The notes under the pieces are model-generated. The model made no database searches, was not told where the DNA came from, and saw only the letters and a list, made by a program, of their open reading frames with translations. Both the position numbers and the translations under genes were made by a program. Positions 21,101 to 34,500 of a stretch of DNA of 64,000 bases are shown here, one piece after another (the first letter of the stretch is position 1; each line of letters starts with the position of its first letter). Source of the stretch: Rhizophagus irregularis (taxonomy: Eukaryota; Glomeromycota; Glomeromycetes; Glomerales; Glomeraceae); contig NC_089457.1 of the NCBI RefSeq assembly GCF_026210795.1, positions 1,054,001-1,118,000 on the forward strand. The letters are read 5' to 3'.

Positions 21101-23599
21101 GATGCCAATCTTAGAAGAAGCAATAAGTGTAGAATCATCTATAAACGTTAAATGTGAAATTGGTAAAGAATGTTCAAATTCAAGTGGAGAATAATTCAAA
21201 AGAGCTGAAGATTTCAAAATAAAGGGGTCTCGTGCTTTTCGATTTAAAACAGTAAGGAGAGAGTCCAAGTAGATAACCTAAAGTAAGGGGAAATAATTTC
21301 TTCTTGATCGATACCAATATGTACACGATAAGCAGCAGTATCACCATGACAAGTAATAATCCTATTATTTCGTCGTGTGAAAAGGTTCAAAATAAATTGC
21401 ACTAAATGTGCAGGGAAATGTAATCTAACTAAAGCTAATTTAAGCATATTCAAATCCATAGAATCAAAGGCTTTAGAGATATCTTGAGAAACGATCCATA
21501 GTTCCTGATCATAAGTGGAGTCATGTTTTTGTTGATGGATAATCGCATCAAGCATTTTGATAGGGACATCAGTAGAACCACCAGGTAAACCAGCAAAGTT
21601 ACCTCCTTGGAGAACTTTATTATCGGCAAGGATGTTAGAAAGATGATTCGTGATGACCTTAACAACACACTTTCGAACTGTTTCCAGAAGAGTAATAGGT
21701 CGAGTGTTCTTGAGTTGAGCATCAAAATCATGAGGTTTAGGAATAGGATAAACTACGGCTTCACGCCAGTCAGCAAGTAAAAAAGAGAAGTTCAAGGCTT
21801 CACCGGATAAATACTTTATCATCTCATAAGAAATTTTTGAAGGGCCAAAAGCTTTGTTATTTGGCATGGAGGAAATTACATCAGACCATTCTTGCAAGGA
21901 AATAGGTGCCAAAACAGGATCATATAATGAGGCGGGCACGTCAGAAAGGGGGTGTAAGCTAGTTGCCAACGTACAGGAAATGAAGTGATAGAAGAATAAT
22001 GGATCAACGAAGGAGAAACAATAGATTGGAAATGAGTAATAGCAGCTTGCTTAATATCTGAAGGATCCGTTAATAAAGTAGAAGTAGAGTCCAGGATGAC
22101 CAAAACGCGGTCAAGAACAATCGAACATTTTTCAACTGATAAGGCTGAGTCAATAAAGGTGCCGAGCAAGTTCGAAAGTGTTCATCACGTAATGCGGTAT
22201 AGTATTCCACAGAGTCCGAAAGATGTTGGGCGAATTTAGTGAATAAAAAGGCAGAAACTAAATTCTTCTGTGATCGTAAAAATAATTTGAATACAGATAC
22301 AGGAGTTGTAGAATAGGTAGGAACTGTATAATCAGGAAGCAAAGATGCAAGATTCTCAAGATAAGAAGGTAAAGCAGTAATCATTTGTGAAAACTGAGTA
22401 GGCCGATTAGGATGACGAGTAGTAAGACGATATAAAAATCGATCTAAAAACTTGTTAATAGCAATAAGTTTAGTTAATTCAGGAGAATATGAATATCGGT
22501 GCGTGTTGGAAACTTTTTGAAACGGTAATATTTCAATTGCAGCACTAAGTATGGCAGCTTTCAAAGCATGCCACATACGATCAAGAGAAAGAGAGGAGAA
22601 ATCAAGATTAGAATGATATTGTTTGTCCAAATATACTCCAAAAGAATTATCAACTTCAGTGGTAAAATTATTCCATTGTTCAACTGAAGTGGAAGTGTAA
22701 GAAAAAATAGTACGCATTTCTTTTTTTTGTTTAAGACGAGATTTAGCTAAAATAGCCAGGCAAGAACTGAAGTCAAAAATAGTTGTAAGAACTTTATGAT
22801 CCGTAAAAGGACGATCAAGGAGATTAGGGCAGGCAACCATTTGCGAAAAAAGACCAGGAGCAGGAAAACCAGGTGAAGACCAGATATAATCCAGTCTAGA
22901 TGATCCATTTGCATGGAAAAAGGTGGGATCAGGACCATCAAGAGAGGAATGAGCTTGATGATCGGTAAAAAATCGAGAAGAAAGTAAACGAAGAAGCTTA
23001 AAGTGACTAGACGGATAATTAGAATGAGCGACTTCATCAATATTAAAGTCGCCAAGAATAATTACAAAATAATTATGAATTCGGGCATAATCAAACCAAG
23101 AAAGAAGTTTAGCAATAAGATCATTGCAAATGGTTTGATGAATAGAACCAAAAGGAGGATAATATATAGAAATAATAGAAATTTTTGTTTGATGAAAAAA
23201 TAAATCTAATTTGAGAAGATGACCTTTCCAAGGATCAATTGTCTGAACATGTTTATGAAGAGGATTACGTAACAAAATACCAACACCATCATGAGGACGA
23301 GAAGAGGATGAACAGGCCCAATAGGACCTAAAATGATGTTGGGAGTGTTCATTATTAAAAATAAATTTAGCATTTGAAGGGGAAAGGCAAGTATCATTAA
23401 CAGATAAAGCACCAAAAGAAGAGTGAAGAAAAAAATTAAGCAAATGTTGTTGTCTAACTGGGGAACATAAACCGTTGACATTAATTTGACCAAATTTAAA
23501 AAGGGGAGAAGGGTGTGGAGAAAAATTATGTTTCTTGTTGTCCATCATTACTACACTATGATTAAAAGCGTAAGTAGTAAAGGAGGAGATAATAAGCAA
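18196..23599 (-). pseudogene. LINE ORF2: endonuclease, reverse transcriptase, RNase H
   Basis: The first in-frame ATG is at 23548, just after the ORF1 stop at 23603. The endonuclease domain (GQINVNGLC, VIILGDFNID, SRLDYIWSS, FTDHKVL) has the APE-type catalytic Asp, Asn and His pattern. The reverse transcriptase follows: ISYEMIKYL, AVVYPIPKPHD, NTRPITLLET, VSQDISKAFDSMD, and the catalytic box FIDDSTLIAS in place of F/YADD. The RNase H domain shows YIDGSFHVA, SEIYAVVLGL, SIYTDCSQLI and IQADSLVKDA, so the D-E-D-D residues are present. The C-terminus has a Cys pair (CPQC) and His, but the expected later Cys reads Tyr. Frame changes near 22165, 21970, 21285 and 20880 and further ones in 18.2-20.4 kb show it is broken. 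Confidence 0.85.
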
Positions 23600-24694
23600 T
23601 AATTATTGGAAGTTCACATTATCGCGAGCAGCCAAGAATTGTTTTTGTTGAGCCATGCCTTGTTGAACCGTTTTGGAAAGTTCGGTAATTGTGGCAGTAA
23701 GAGAAGAGAGGCGATCGTGTGGTGATGTGGCAGGACCAGGGATTAAACTCATACGGGGAGGGAGGGGAATATGTGATTGAGCAATGAAATTGGGACCATT
23801 TGATGGCGAAGCAGGAGAACTAAAATCCATGAAATTGTCACTAAGACGTCTAGAATCAGGAGTATCATTACTATGATCCCATCCTTGATCAATAGTCGTT
23901 GTCTCAGGAGGAAGAGAAACTTGAGATCTTGGAACAGGAGGGGAAGAATGTTGGTCTTCTAACCATTTAACTCGATTTTGAAGTAGGGCAAATTCTGTGG
24001 TGAGATGAGTAATTTCTTCAAGTATGGCAGTGATTTGTTTAGTAATATATTGCCAATCCATTAAAGGAGGAACATCCATTGCAGCTATGTCATGATCCAA
24101 TTCAGATTGAGAAGGACGATGGGGATGATGACGATGATTATTATGTTGAGAGCGTGAACGTGAAGATCTAGGGCAAAACCGGGATCGGGAAGGAGCTCTT
24201 CTATTAGCAGCATCAGCATAAGATCTTTGTTGGGAATTAGCAGGACGTGCGAAACGATTGTGACGTTTAGTAGGATGAGAGGGAGGTAAATGTTTGTTAT
24301 ATAATTCACGCAATTTATCATAATTGTAATTACTGACAAGCAAAGACGCTGAGGAAAGACGCAGGTGAAGACATTTATCTGGATTACAACTGGGGCGACC
24401 ACAACGACGGCATAGAGAGGAGACTTCAGTAGATTCATGCAAGTAAGTGCCAATAGATTTAAGAGCGCAAGTAATCTCCATAGCCGATTCTTTAGTAGCA
24501 GCAGAGGAAAAGTGTACATATGCGTAGGGTTTAGGATTATAGAAGTTGTAAGAGAAGGGAATGTTGACGCTTTTGGCGGAAACTTCATTGGCAATTTTGG
24601 AAAGGTCAGCGGCAACAGAACCACGAGGGAGGCTGGCAAGAAGTGCAACATGAGCGCGTCTGATAGCGTGTTGATCAGGCGAATGAGAAGCAGG

Positions 24695-25424
24695 TAGTGC
24701 TCCGAAAAAAATCTGATCTGATCAGATTTGATCTGAATCTGATCTGTCAGATTCAGATCAGATCAGATAAATTTAATCTGCAGTTCAGATTCAGATCAAA
24801 AAAATTTGATTTGAACAAATCAGATTAGCTTCAGATCAAATCAGATCAGATCAGATCAGATTCAGATTAGGCTTATTCAAAATCTGAATCTGATCAGATT
24901 GAATCTGACAGATTTGATTCAAATTTCAGATTTGATTTTACTAATAATTTCAGCCGAATTCATAATGCCGGCTGGAATTAATTCCTAAATTTTAACTCCA
25001 GCCAAAACGGATATGTCGATCATTTCCTTTTTTTGGCGATAGCCATTCCACAAAAATCGATTTTTATAAGAACCAAGTTGGAATTTTGTGTAACCTAAAT
25101 TTCCTTTTTAGGAAATTCAATAATTCCTGCCAGAGTTAAGTGCATAATTCTGGCCGAATTACATATTTACAAATTATAGCTTTAGAATTTATAATATATT
25201 TATTCAGATTCAAATCAGATTCAAATCAGATCAGATCAGATCCAGATCAGATCGATTTAATCAGTTTTGAATCAGATCAGATCAGATTTGAATCTAATTA
25301 AATCTGATCGATTCGAATTAAATTTCCGATCGATCGAATCAGATCAGAATCGGATTCAATTTAATTATTTGATCAGATTGAATCTAAGTAAAATCTGATC
25401 TGATCTGATCTGTTAGGAGCACTA
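24695..25424. mobile_element. 730-bp hAT-like MITE packed with GATC/AGATCAGATC repeats
   Basis: The ends are TAGTGCTCC and its inverse GGAGCACTA, flanked by an 8-bp duplication GAAGCAGG (24687-24694 and 25425-25432). The 8-bp duplication and short TIR fit the hAT superfamily. Both subterminal thirds consist of irregular ATCTGATC/GATCAGAT repeats. The middle (about 24945-25200) is non-repetitive. There is no coding capacity. The flanking LINE ORF1 frame is continuous across the site after removal of one duplication copy. Confidence 0.85.
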
Positions 25425-25914
25425 GAAGCAGGGCAGACGCATAAGTAATGTCCAGTACAAAGAACAGCCCACGTGGTATCAAATTGTTCCATGGACGCGG
25501 CAGAGTCGAAAACTATATACGCAGTGCGATAAAGTTTCGAGAGACGTGTACGGCAGTGGGTAACAATACCATAACGGGAGAAAGTACCCCTTAATTGTGC
25601 ATCAGTAACAAAAAGGGGGATGTCGGTGATAACCAGAGTACGAAGCTGTTCATCTACCTTTTTAGCAGATGGGTCATGTTCGTGGAACTGGAGATTATGC
25701 AGGGAGGCGATAGGCACAGCTCACTGGTCAAAATAGTCCAAATCGGCTAGAAATCGGATGTCCGATTTTAGGCCGAATTTGGTGATAAAGATGGCCGATT
25801 TATTAATTTAGGCAAAGTTCCGATTGGCAGGCCGATCGATGCTGATCAGAATATCCAAATTGTATCTGAATTGCTTAGTATTTTTGATCCGAATTGTTTA
25901 AAAAAATATATTCA

Positions 25915-26345
25915 TAAATTTACCGAATTGCAGTGAATTTATTCTGAATTATGATAAATTTTGATAAATTGCGATAAATTTTAATTTGAATTGCAGTAAA
26001 TTTTAATCTGAATTGCAGTAAATTTTATTCTGAATTGCGGTAAATTTTAATCTGAATTGCAGTAAATTTTCTATTCTGAATTGCAGTAAATTTTATTCTG
26101 AATTGCGGTAAAAATTTAATGAATTGCGGTTAATTTATTCTGAATTGCGGTAAAAATTTAATGAATTGCGGTTAATTTTATTCTGAATTGCGTTTGAATT
26201 GCAGTAAATTTTATTCTGAATTATGGTATATTTGCAGTAAATTTTATTCTGAATTGCGGTAAATTTGCAGTAAATTTATTTTGAATTGTAATTGATTTTT
26301 TTCTGAAGTAAGACAAATTTATTTTGAATTATGGAAAATTCTAAT
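25915..26345. repeat. Left subterminal repeats of the 10.3-kb CACTA element
   Basis: About fifteen irregular copies of a 20-35 bp unit, TGAATTGCAGTAAATTTTAT and its GCGG variant. Such AT-rich subterminal repeats are typical of CACTA ends. They differ in sequence from the right-end repeats. Confidence 0.85.
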
Positions 26346-26431
26346 ACTAATAATTTGGAATATTAATTACATATATATATAGATTTTTGACGAAAAAAAG
26401 AAAGTTTTCTACCAAATTAATTCAGATTCGT

Positions 26432-28845
26432 TCATTGCGCGTCGTCCATATGTAAATCAGAATCTGAATTATTATGATTGTCACTGACCGTTGATTTTGA
26501 TGGTTTTTCTTCTCCTTCCTTGTTATGGTCTTCATCATTTTCGGTGGTGTTGCCAGTTGCTGGTGTTGTCCCTCTACTAACTTCTTCTTCTTCTTCATCA
26601 TATTCAGTGATTAAACCCTGATCGATATCAGTATCGAATATTAAATCTTGTTGTTGTACGATATAAGACCATTTGGGAGCATTCGACGGATGTGGTCGGT
26701 TGTATTTTTGTACCTCATCATCGTATCTACGTTCGCGTATTAATTTCGACTTATTTGACAAGTGTACATCGAGTACATTTCGTAGCAAATTTTTAAGCTG
26801 AAGAAACAATAAAATATAAAAATTAAATCCAGCGATTCGTCTGAAAAATCAAGATTCAGAAGTTCTAACCTCATCAGATCTCCACGAATAGTCATAAATA
26901 GCGATTATGGACTTTGTTGAGTCTTCTTCGTCTGTCTCGCTTATTTCTGGAGAATGAAATAAGCGATTGGATAACATCTTTAGTAATCTACGCTTATCAT
27001 ATTTTGTTATCCGTTCATCATCAAAACTATATAATCTCTTTGCCGCCTTAATTCGGTGGATTTTCTTCTAAAATACGTTATAATTTGAATAAAATTCAAT
27101 ATATAATCGGAATAAAATTCAGCATAATAATTATAAATCATTACTAACGTCGTGTACTTGATTGTTTGAGTGCATCCGGTGTTTATTTTCATTGCCTTTT
27201 CCCCTATCTATTAATCTTTGATGAGAACGACGAGACTTGTGGAGACAACCCAACCATTTTGTAAGTTGCTTATTCGAAGCGGGAAAACACAGAGCAAGGG
27301 CTGAACGCAATTCAGGGACTAGCTTACGACGAATCTTGAGATTTTTCGCGCTATTGAATGTTTCATTGTAATCTAGTCCTTGAGTTTCATCGATGGTTTT
27401 CAAAATAGACTTCATTTCAGCTTAAATATAACAATCAAATAATGATAACCGGTACTTAATTACTCAATACTGCAATTTTAAATAACTGAATCAGACAAAT
27501 AAAATTAATATACCCTAGCTTCTTTTTCGTCGTACTCATCATTATTGTTAAAGCCAGACTTCGTTCTTCCGATTCTTCCTCGTATCGCTCAGACTTTTTT
27601 GTCTTAATTCTTTTTTGACATTTTGCCGGCTGTTCGAGATCCGTCTGCCTATGAATGGCTTTAGGCAGACGGATTCTCAAATACCTGTTTAAGCTTTCAC
27701 GTAGATCGTCATTCTCGTCTGCAAAGGCCTCGTTTATTCGAGTCAAAAAATGATTTTCGTCGAATAATCAGTTATTTTCACGTTGAAGCTTTGCATTCTC
27801 TACTTGTACTTTTTCAATTTGTTTCTTTAATTTTAGATTTTCTAAATAAAGAATTTTATTAATAGTAATATTTTTTTACGAATAATTCTGAATTTATACG
27901 AATGAAGTCAAAATCGTGCCTGCTTCTAAATCAGTATCGTCGTCATCGATCATCCTTTCATTACCTTGATCATCTTTAACCACTAATACGAATTTTTGTG
28001 GAATTCGAATATTCCCATATCGTTTTTTCATTGCTGATAACATCTCTTGTTGATCTATAAAAATTATTAATTATCATACATGTCAATCAGCAATTTTCCA
28101 AAATTCAATTACCTTTAGGAATATTTGGCAGTTCAATTTCTATAACCTCATCGTCAGACTCTTCTTGAGTCGGCTTAGTCGACTTTGCAGATTTGAGGAT
28201 CGACTTGATGGGTGACGATTTGCTAGTCGACTTATTGGTTTTGTCAATCGTCTCATTCGGATTACTTTCTTCTTCTGTTCTTCCCCGTTGACGATTAGAT
28301 CCTTCGTCAGGTATTTTTTCTTGAAACCTTTGCTGCTTTTGTTTGTTTGACTTGGTGAGTGATGATTTGCTAGTCGACTTATTGGTTTTGTCACTCGTCT
28401 CATTCGGATCACTTTCTTCTTCCGCTCTTCCCCGTTGACGATAAGATCCTTCACTCAGTGTTTCTTCTTGAAACCTTTGCTGCTTTTATTTGTTTGACTT
28501 GGTGGGTGACGATTTGCTAGTCGACTTATTGGTTTTGTCACTCATCTCATTCGGATTACTTTCTTCTTCCGTTCTTCCCCGTTGACGATTAGATCCTTCG
28601 TCAGGTGTTTCTTCTTCCATCGCTGCTTTTTGCTTGTTTGTTTGACTTGGTGGGTGACAATTTGCTAGTCGACTTATTGGTCTTGTCACTCGTCTCATTC
28701 GGATTACTTTCTTCTTCCGTTCTTTCCCGTTGACGATTAGATCCTTTATCAGGTGTTTCTTCTTGAAACCTCTGTTGCTTTTGTTTGTTATTTTTTTTTA
28801 TTGTTTTTTTTATTATTGCTATTATTTGACATTTTATATTCACTC
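26432..28845 (-). CDS. CACTA accessory (TnpA-like) protein, multi-exon
   Basis: Exons can be followed from about 28845 to the stop at 26432. A charged N-terminus holds about four tandem copies of a 44-residue unit (EESNPNETSDKTNKSTSK type). ESDDEVIEIELPNIPK follows, then an intron (28052-28112) into DQQEMLSAMKKRYGNIRIPQ. A coiled-coil exon (NLKLKKQIEKVQVENAKLQR) and an acidic/basic linker come next. Then an exon with LVPELRSALALCFPASNKQL and an intron (27067-27149) lead to RLFHSPEISETDEEDS and YDYSWRSDE. A last intron (26810-26869) leads to LKNLLRNVLDVHLSNK, YNRPHPSNAPKWSYIV and an acidic tail. The C-terminal blocks match the accessory gene of the other CACTA element. A stop within the coiled-coil exon (near 27771) may mark decay or an unrecognised intron. 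The 5' end is uncertain. A role in binding terminal repeats is inferred from plant TnpA by position only. Confidence 0.6.
28185..28800 (-). repeat. Coding tandem repeat, ~135 bp x 4, in the accessory gene
   Basis: Four units each encode FQEETPDKGSNRQR followed by EEESNPNETSDKTNKSTSK. Most retain the reading frame, though single-base differences split them into several frames. The product would be a hydrophilic disordered linker. The other CACTA element has an unrelated repeat at the same place in its accessory gene. Confidence 0.8.
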
Positions 28846-28914
28846 AATATTCGTTTAAAAAATCGAAGCGGGTTCAATATCGTCATATCGTCCTATTTAT
28901 AAATTTAAAAATCA

Positions 28915-30110
28915 TCAATTAATTAATAAGAAAATCGTTAGCGTTTTCACTGCGTTGATTTCTCGATTGAAAAATCAACTATAAATCATAATTAAAAAAG
29001 ACAAATCAATTAATTAATAAGAAAATCGTTAGCGTTCTACTGCGTTGATTTCGCGAGAAAAATCAACTATAAATCATAATTAAAAAATCAAATAAATTAA
29101 TTAATAAGAAAATCGTTAGCGTCCTATTGCGTTGATTTCTCGATTGAAAAATCAACTATAAATCATAATTAAAAAATCAAATAAATTAATTAATAAGAAA
29201 ATCGTTAGCGTCCTATTGCGTTGATTTCTCGATTGAAAAATCAACTATAAATCATAATTAAAAAAGACAAATAAATTAAAATTACAAAAATCGTTAGCAT
29301 TCTACTGCGTTGATTTCTTGAAGAAAATCAACTATAAATCATAATTAAAAAAGACAAATCAATTAATTAATAAGAAAATCAGATGTTTACTGCGTTGATT
29401 TCTCGAGGAAAATCAACTATAAATCATAATTAAAAAAGACAAATAAATTAAAATTACGAAAATCATTAGTGTTCTACTGCGTTGATTTCTCGATTAAAAA
29501 ATCAACTATAAATCATAATTAAAAAAGACAAATCAATTAATTAATAAGAAAATCGTTAGCGTTCTACTGCGTTGATTTCTCGATTGAAAAATCAACTATA
29601 AATCATAATTAAAAAATCAAATAAATTAATTAATAAGAAAATCGTTAGCGTCCTACTGCGTTGAATTCTCAATTGGAAAATCAACTATAAATCATAATTA
29701 AAAAATCAAATCAATTAATTAAAATTAAGAAAATCGTTAGCGTCCTACTGCGTTGAATTCTTGATTGGAAAATCAACTATAAATCATAATTAAAAAAAAC
29801 AAATCAATTAATTAAAATTAAGAAAATCGTTAGCGTCCTACTGCGTTGATTTCTCAATTGACAAATCAACTATAAATCATAATTAAAAAAGACAAATAAA
29901 TTAAAATTACGAAAATCGTTAGCGTTTTACTGCGTTGATTTCTCGATTGAAAAATCAACTATAAATCATAATTAAAAAATCAAATCAATTAATTAATAAG
30001 AAAATCGTTAGCGTCCTGCGTTGATTTCTCGATTGAAAAATCAATTATAAATCATAATTAAAAAGACAAATAAATTAAAATTACGAAAATTGTTAGCGTT
30101 CTACTGCGTT
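28915..30110. repeat. 13-copy, ~90-bp hairpin minisatellite between the CACTA genes
   Basis: Thirteen units each contain GAAAATCGTTAGCGT, then TACTGCGTTGATTT, a 7-11 bp variable loop such as CTCGATTGA, then AAATCAAC and TATAAATCATAATTA. GTTGATTT and AAATCAAC form inverted arms, so every unit could form a hairpin. The array lies in the divergent region upstream of both the accessory gene and the transposase. Confidence 0.9.
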
Positions 30111-30524
30111 AAAATTTGATATACTTTAATGCGGCAAGTTATACTTTGTCGAAATTTGCAGTAAAATCGAAAATATATTGTTATTATAGCAATACCACTT
30201 CAATTAATACAAAATTGTTACTTTTCAACTTTCGCTAAAATTTACAGTTTCTTTTGATAAGGTTTGTTTGGCATCCGAAAATGATAAAGGGATGATAAAG
30301 TGATTATCTTGTAAATAAAAGTTATTTTAAAATAAAATAAGCTTTTTATTTTAAAAATAAGCTTTTTATTGTAAAATAAGCTTAAATCATATTGCAATTT
30401 TTAAAAGTATATTAATTAGAAAATTCGCAAATTTATTATATAAAATTGCCAAATTTGCGAAAAAAAAATATTAAATCCTAAAAAATTATTGAAACAATCA
30501 TAGAAGCCAGGATTACATTAATTA

Positions 30525-31484
30525 CAGTCAACTCTCTTTATAGTCACACATTTGGGACAGTCCATATTTGGTGATTATAAAGAGATGTGACTATATAAAA
30601 AATTTCTTATATTAGTATATCATAATTCCGGCCAAAAATTAACATAATTTTAGCCAAAATTATACTCAAAACTTTATTGTATCGTAACTCCACCGATATT
30701 AATCGTAGAGAGATGATCTTACCGCCATTCGATTCGTCTTAATGAGACGGTTCTAATGGTATAAAATACATCGAAATCCAATCACTAGATTAATTTCAGA
30801 AATTAAAAAAATATTAATGGTTTTTGTGTAATAACTCTGCCAATATTGATCCTAGAGAGACGATCTTACCGCCATTCGATTCGTCTTGATGAGACGGTTC
30901 TAATGGTATAAAATACATCGAAATCCAATCACTAGATTAATTTCCGAAATTAAAAAATATTAATGGTTTTTGTGTAATAACTCTGCCAATATTGATCACA
31001 GAGAGATGAGCTTACCACTATTCGATTCGTCTCGATGAGGCGATTCCAACGAGCTATAAAACGTCTTTTTACAATCACTAGGTACTGAGAAATCTAGCAA
31101 AATGTTAAATGGCGCAGTAAACGTAAATCAAGAAATATAATAATGCCGATGCTTAACATTTTGTTGAATAACTCATCAGCCAGTGATCGCAAAAGGATAA
31201 AACTACCACCATTCGATTCATCTCAGTGAGACGATTCTAACAAGCTATGATACATCTTTGTACGATTATTAGATGCCAAGTTATTTAATATATTCTTTAT
31301 ATAACTGTGATTATAAACGGTTCTTTTTAATATAAGATTTTTGAGGATAGGTGTGATAGTGACTATAGATAGATTGTGACTATATAGGATAGTTTTTAAT
31401 AATAAAGTGTTTTGAACATTCAACTGGTGTGACTATATAGTAGAATGTGACTATAACGGGAGTGACTATAGAGGGAGTTGACTG
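30525..31484. mobile_element. 960-bp pogo/Tigger-type MITE, copy 2
   Basis: TA-flanked (30523-30524 and 31485-31486), with the same ends and near-identical interior as the copies at 9727-10687 and 17649/36765. It is inserted about 110 bp upstream of the Tnp2 start in the 10.3-kb CACTA element, between the minisatellite and the transposase. Confidence 0.95.
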
Positions 31485-31594
31485 TATACATACAAATTAT
31501 ACAAATTTTGTGTTATTCCAAATTTTATAAAAATCGGCCTTTTTACAAATTTGGATTTTGCCAAACTTATTAAACTTATTCAAATACTAAACAA

Positions 31595-34500
31595 ATGAGC
31601 AGAAAAAGGTCAGTCTCTAGTATACTTGACGATCTTGATGATGAAGAATCACCTTCAAATCAGCCATCTTCTACTTGTAGAAATAGATCAATTTCTGGTA
31701 TAATAAACGAAGAAATAGTATCTTCTGCTAGACCAACAAGTAATAAAAGAAAACTAGTAGTTTGTAATTGTTCTGATTGTGATGGCAACTTGGTGGATTC
31801 TCGCACAAAAGAAATTCACGATTCTAGACATCAAGAATACCAAGATTCGCAAGGTACAATTTCGTCTCAAGTTTGTCAACTTGAAATAAAGGTGAAACAT
31901 CAATACCCGCTTCAGCTGGACGAATGATTGACGAATCTATTAGACAAGAATCGGAAAAATCAGATAACAGTAATCAAGATGATGTTGATAATGAACATCA
32001 AGATGTCGAATTTAACTTCTTACCTCGACAACGTGCAAGAAAGTATACAAATCGTCCGGAAATTTCAGAAGATCCAGAAGATTCATCATCATCCGAATAT
32101 ACTACAGAGGAAGATATCTACAGTGATACATTGTCTATAGGCAGTGAATCAGATAATGATCCAATTTCTGGAATTTCTGAAATTTTTGAAGACTATTCAC
32201 CACCTAGTTATGAACCATTTCAAAACCCACCATATTTAGAATCGAATTATGATCGATTTTTATGGATTTTACTTTGGATAATGAACTTTCGAACAAGATT
32301 CAATATCGCAGAGACAGCTACTGAGACTCTAATAAAATTTATGAAATTGGCCCTGTGCGAGTTCAGTAGTGACGATTTTAATGATTTCCCAGATTCGCTT
32401 TACTTAACTGAAAGAAGGCTTGGATTAAATGACCAATTTCATAGTTTTGTACCTTGTCCGAAATGTCACAAATTGTATAAAAAAGAGGAAGTGGTAGATT
32501 TCAAACAAGAGGACAATCCTGCTATAATGAAATGTCAACACATAGAATTTCCCAATTCTTCAGTTCGCAGATCACGTCTTTGCAATACGGCATTGTCTGA
32601 AAAAATTAGCGCATCGACAAATCGAACAATAATACGACCTAATTTAATGTATCCGTTTGCTGGAATCAATCAACAACTTGCCACTATGTTTTGTCGGCCT
32701 GGGTTTGAAAATTCTCTCTGACATTGGGCTAATCGGTCGAATTTTGATAATATTTTGACCGATATATATGATGGGCAAGTGTGGAAGAATTTTAAAGAAT
32801 CGGACAATGAAGATTCGCCAAATTTTTTCAGAAGCGAAGTGGCCGATTTTCATCTTGGCTTGATGCTGAATCTTGATTGGTTTCAGCCATATGATAGTAC
32901 CATTTATAGTATCGGTGTCATATACGCCGCTATATGCAATTTGCCATGCGATATCCGATTTAGACGTGAAAATTTATTGACTCTCGGCATTTTACCTGGG
33001 CCAAAGGAGGTCAGCTTACATAAAGTGAACCACTATTTAGCACCAATAGTTAACGAATTGGAAACACTCTGGGCTGGGTTAACACTAAATCGTACTTATG
33101 AATACGAAAATGGAAAGAGAGTTCGTGGCGCTTTAATCTTAGTATCATGTGACATTCCCGCCGCAAAAAAAATTTGTGGTCATATTTCTGTTTTAGTTTC
33201 ATGTCACAGGTGTGAGAAAAAAGCAAATTATGAAAATGGGTAGCATAATTTTGCTGGAATGGATAATGTAGGGTATTCTGCTCGAGATTCGAATGAGCAC
33301 CGGCAAAACGCATTAGGTTGGCGAAGATGCAACTCAGACGCTGCTAGAAAGCGTTTCGTCAAAGAAACTGGCGTTAGATGGTCTGAATTGTTGCGTCTAT
33401 CATATTTCGACCCTATTAGATTTATTACAGTCGATCCAATGCATTGCTTATTTCTGGGCATTGCGAAGTTGATAGTAAAACGAATTTGGATCGATGGGGT
33501 ATTTTGACACCAAATTCTTTGAACAAAATTCAGAAAAAGATGGACGAGTTTCGGATACCATCCGATTTAGGTCGAATTCCAGGAAAAATTCATAGTGGAG
33601 AGGGATTCACCAATTTTACGGCCGATCAGGTGGTGAATATTCTTTACAATTTATTCAACTGTATCACTTTGGGAACACCTTTCAGACGTAGATAAAAGAA
33701 TCCTGAATCATTTTGTCAGGGTTTGTTCGATTTTGGTAAATCAGATTCTAGAATCTAATTTGGTGGATGAAGCCCATAGAAGTCTTATCGAAATAGTCAA
33801 GCTCATTGAGAATCACCACGGCAGAGATAAGATCACACCGAATCTTCATCTTTCTCTGCATTTGCGCGATTGCTCATCTGATTATGGACCATTATATGCG
33901 TTCTGTGTTTCTCTTTCGAACGTATGAACGGTATTTTAGGTAAATATCCATTAACGATTTTTTAACGATTTTAACGATTTCAATATTAGCTTATAATTTA
34001 TTGATTTCGCACTTTTAGGTTCGTTACCAAACAGCAACAGGAAAATTGAGTCTGAACTTATGCGTCGATTAATGTTTGATAAACAAAATCGAAAAATATC
34101 CTAAGTTCAGGTATCGAAGTAAAAGGTCTTGAATTGCTAAACAGTCAGCGTACTATCGGGTTCCTTTCAGTTACTGATGAATTTTCATCAGATGAGATGC
34201 ATCGATTTTGGCTGAATTCACAAAATATTAAAGATTCACAGATTTCTGGCAAAGAAGGCTTCCCAGGTGAATTTCTTAAGCCAGTATTTCATAATATACT
34301 ACTTTCAAGTGAAATGTTAAATTTAATGGTCGAATATTACAATGCGACTTACAAATCATTTGGATTTCGGAGGCCTCTTGTAGAAGGTTTAGATAACGAT
34401 ATAATAATTAGGGTCAAAATTAACCAATTCGAAAGGTGTCGGATTGGTTCAGAAGTCTTTGGATCGTCATTATCGTTAAGACATGTAAAAAGTTCGTACG

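Noticed and set aside
28915-30110. Possible CRISPR array (regular ~90-bp period)
   Set aside because: The units are repeats throughout with no unique spacers, the context is a eukaryotic transposon, and no cas-like genes are present.
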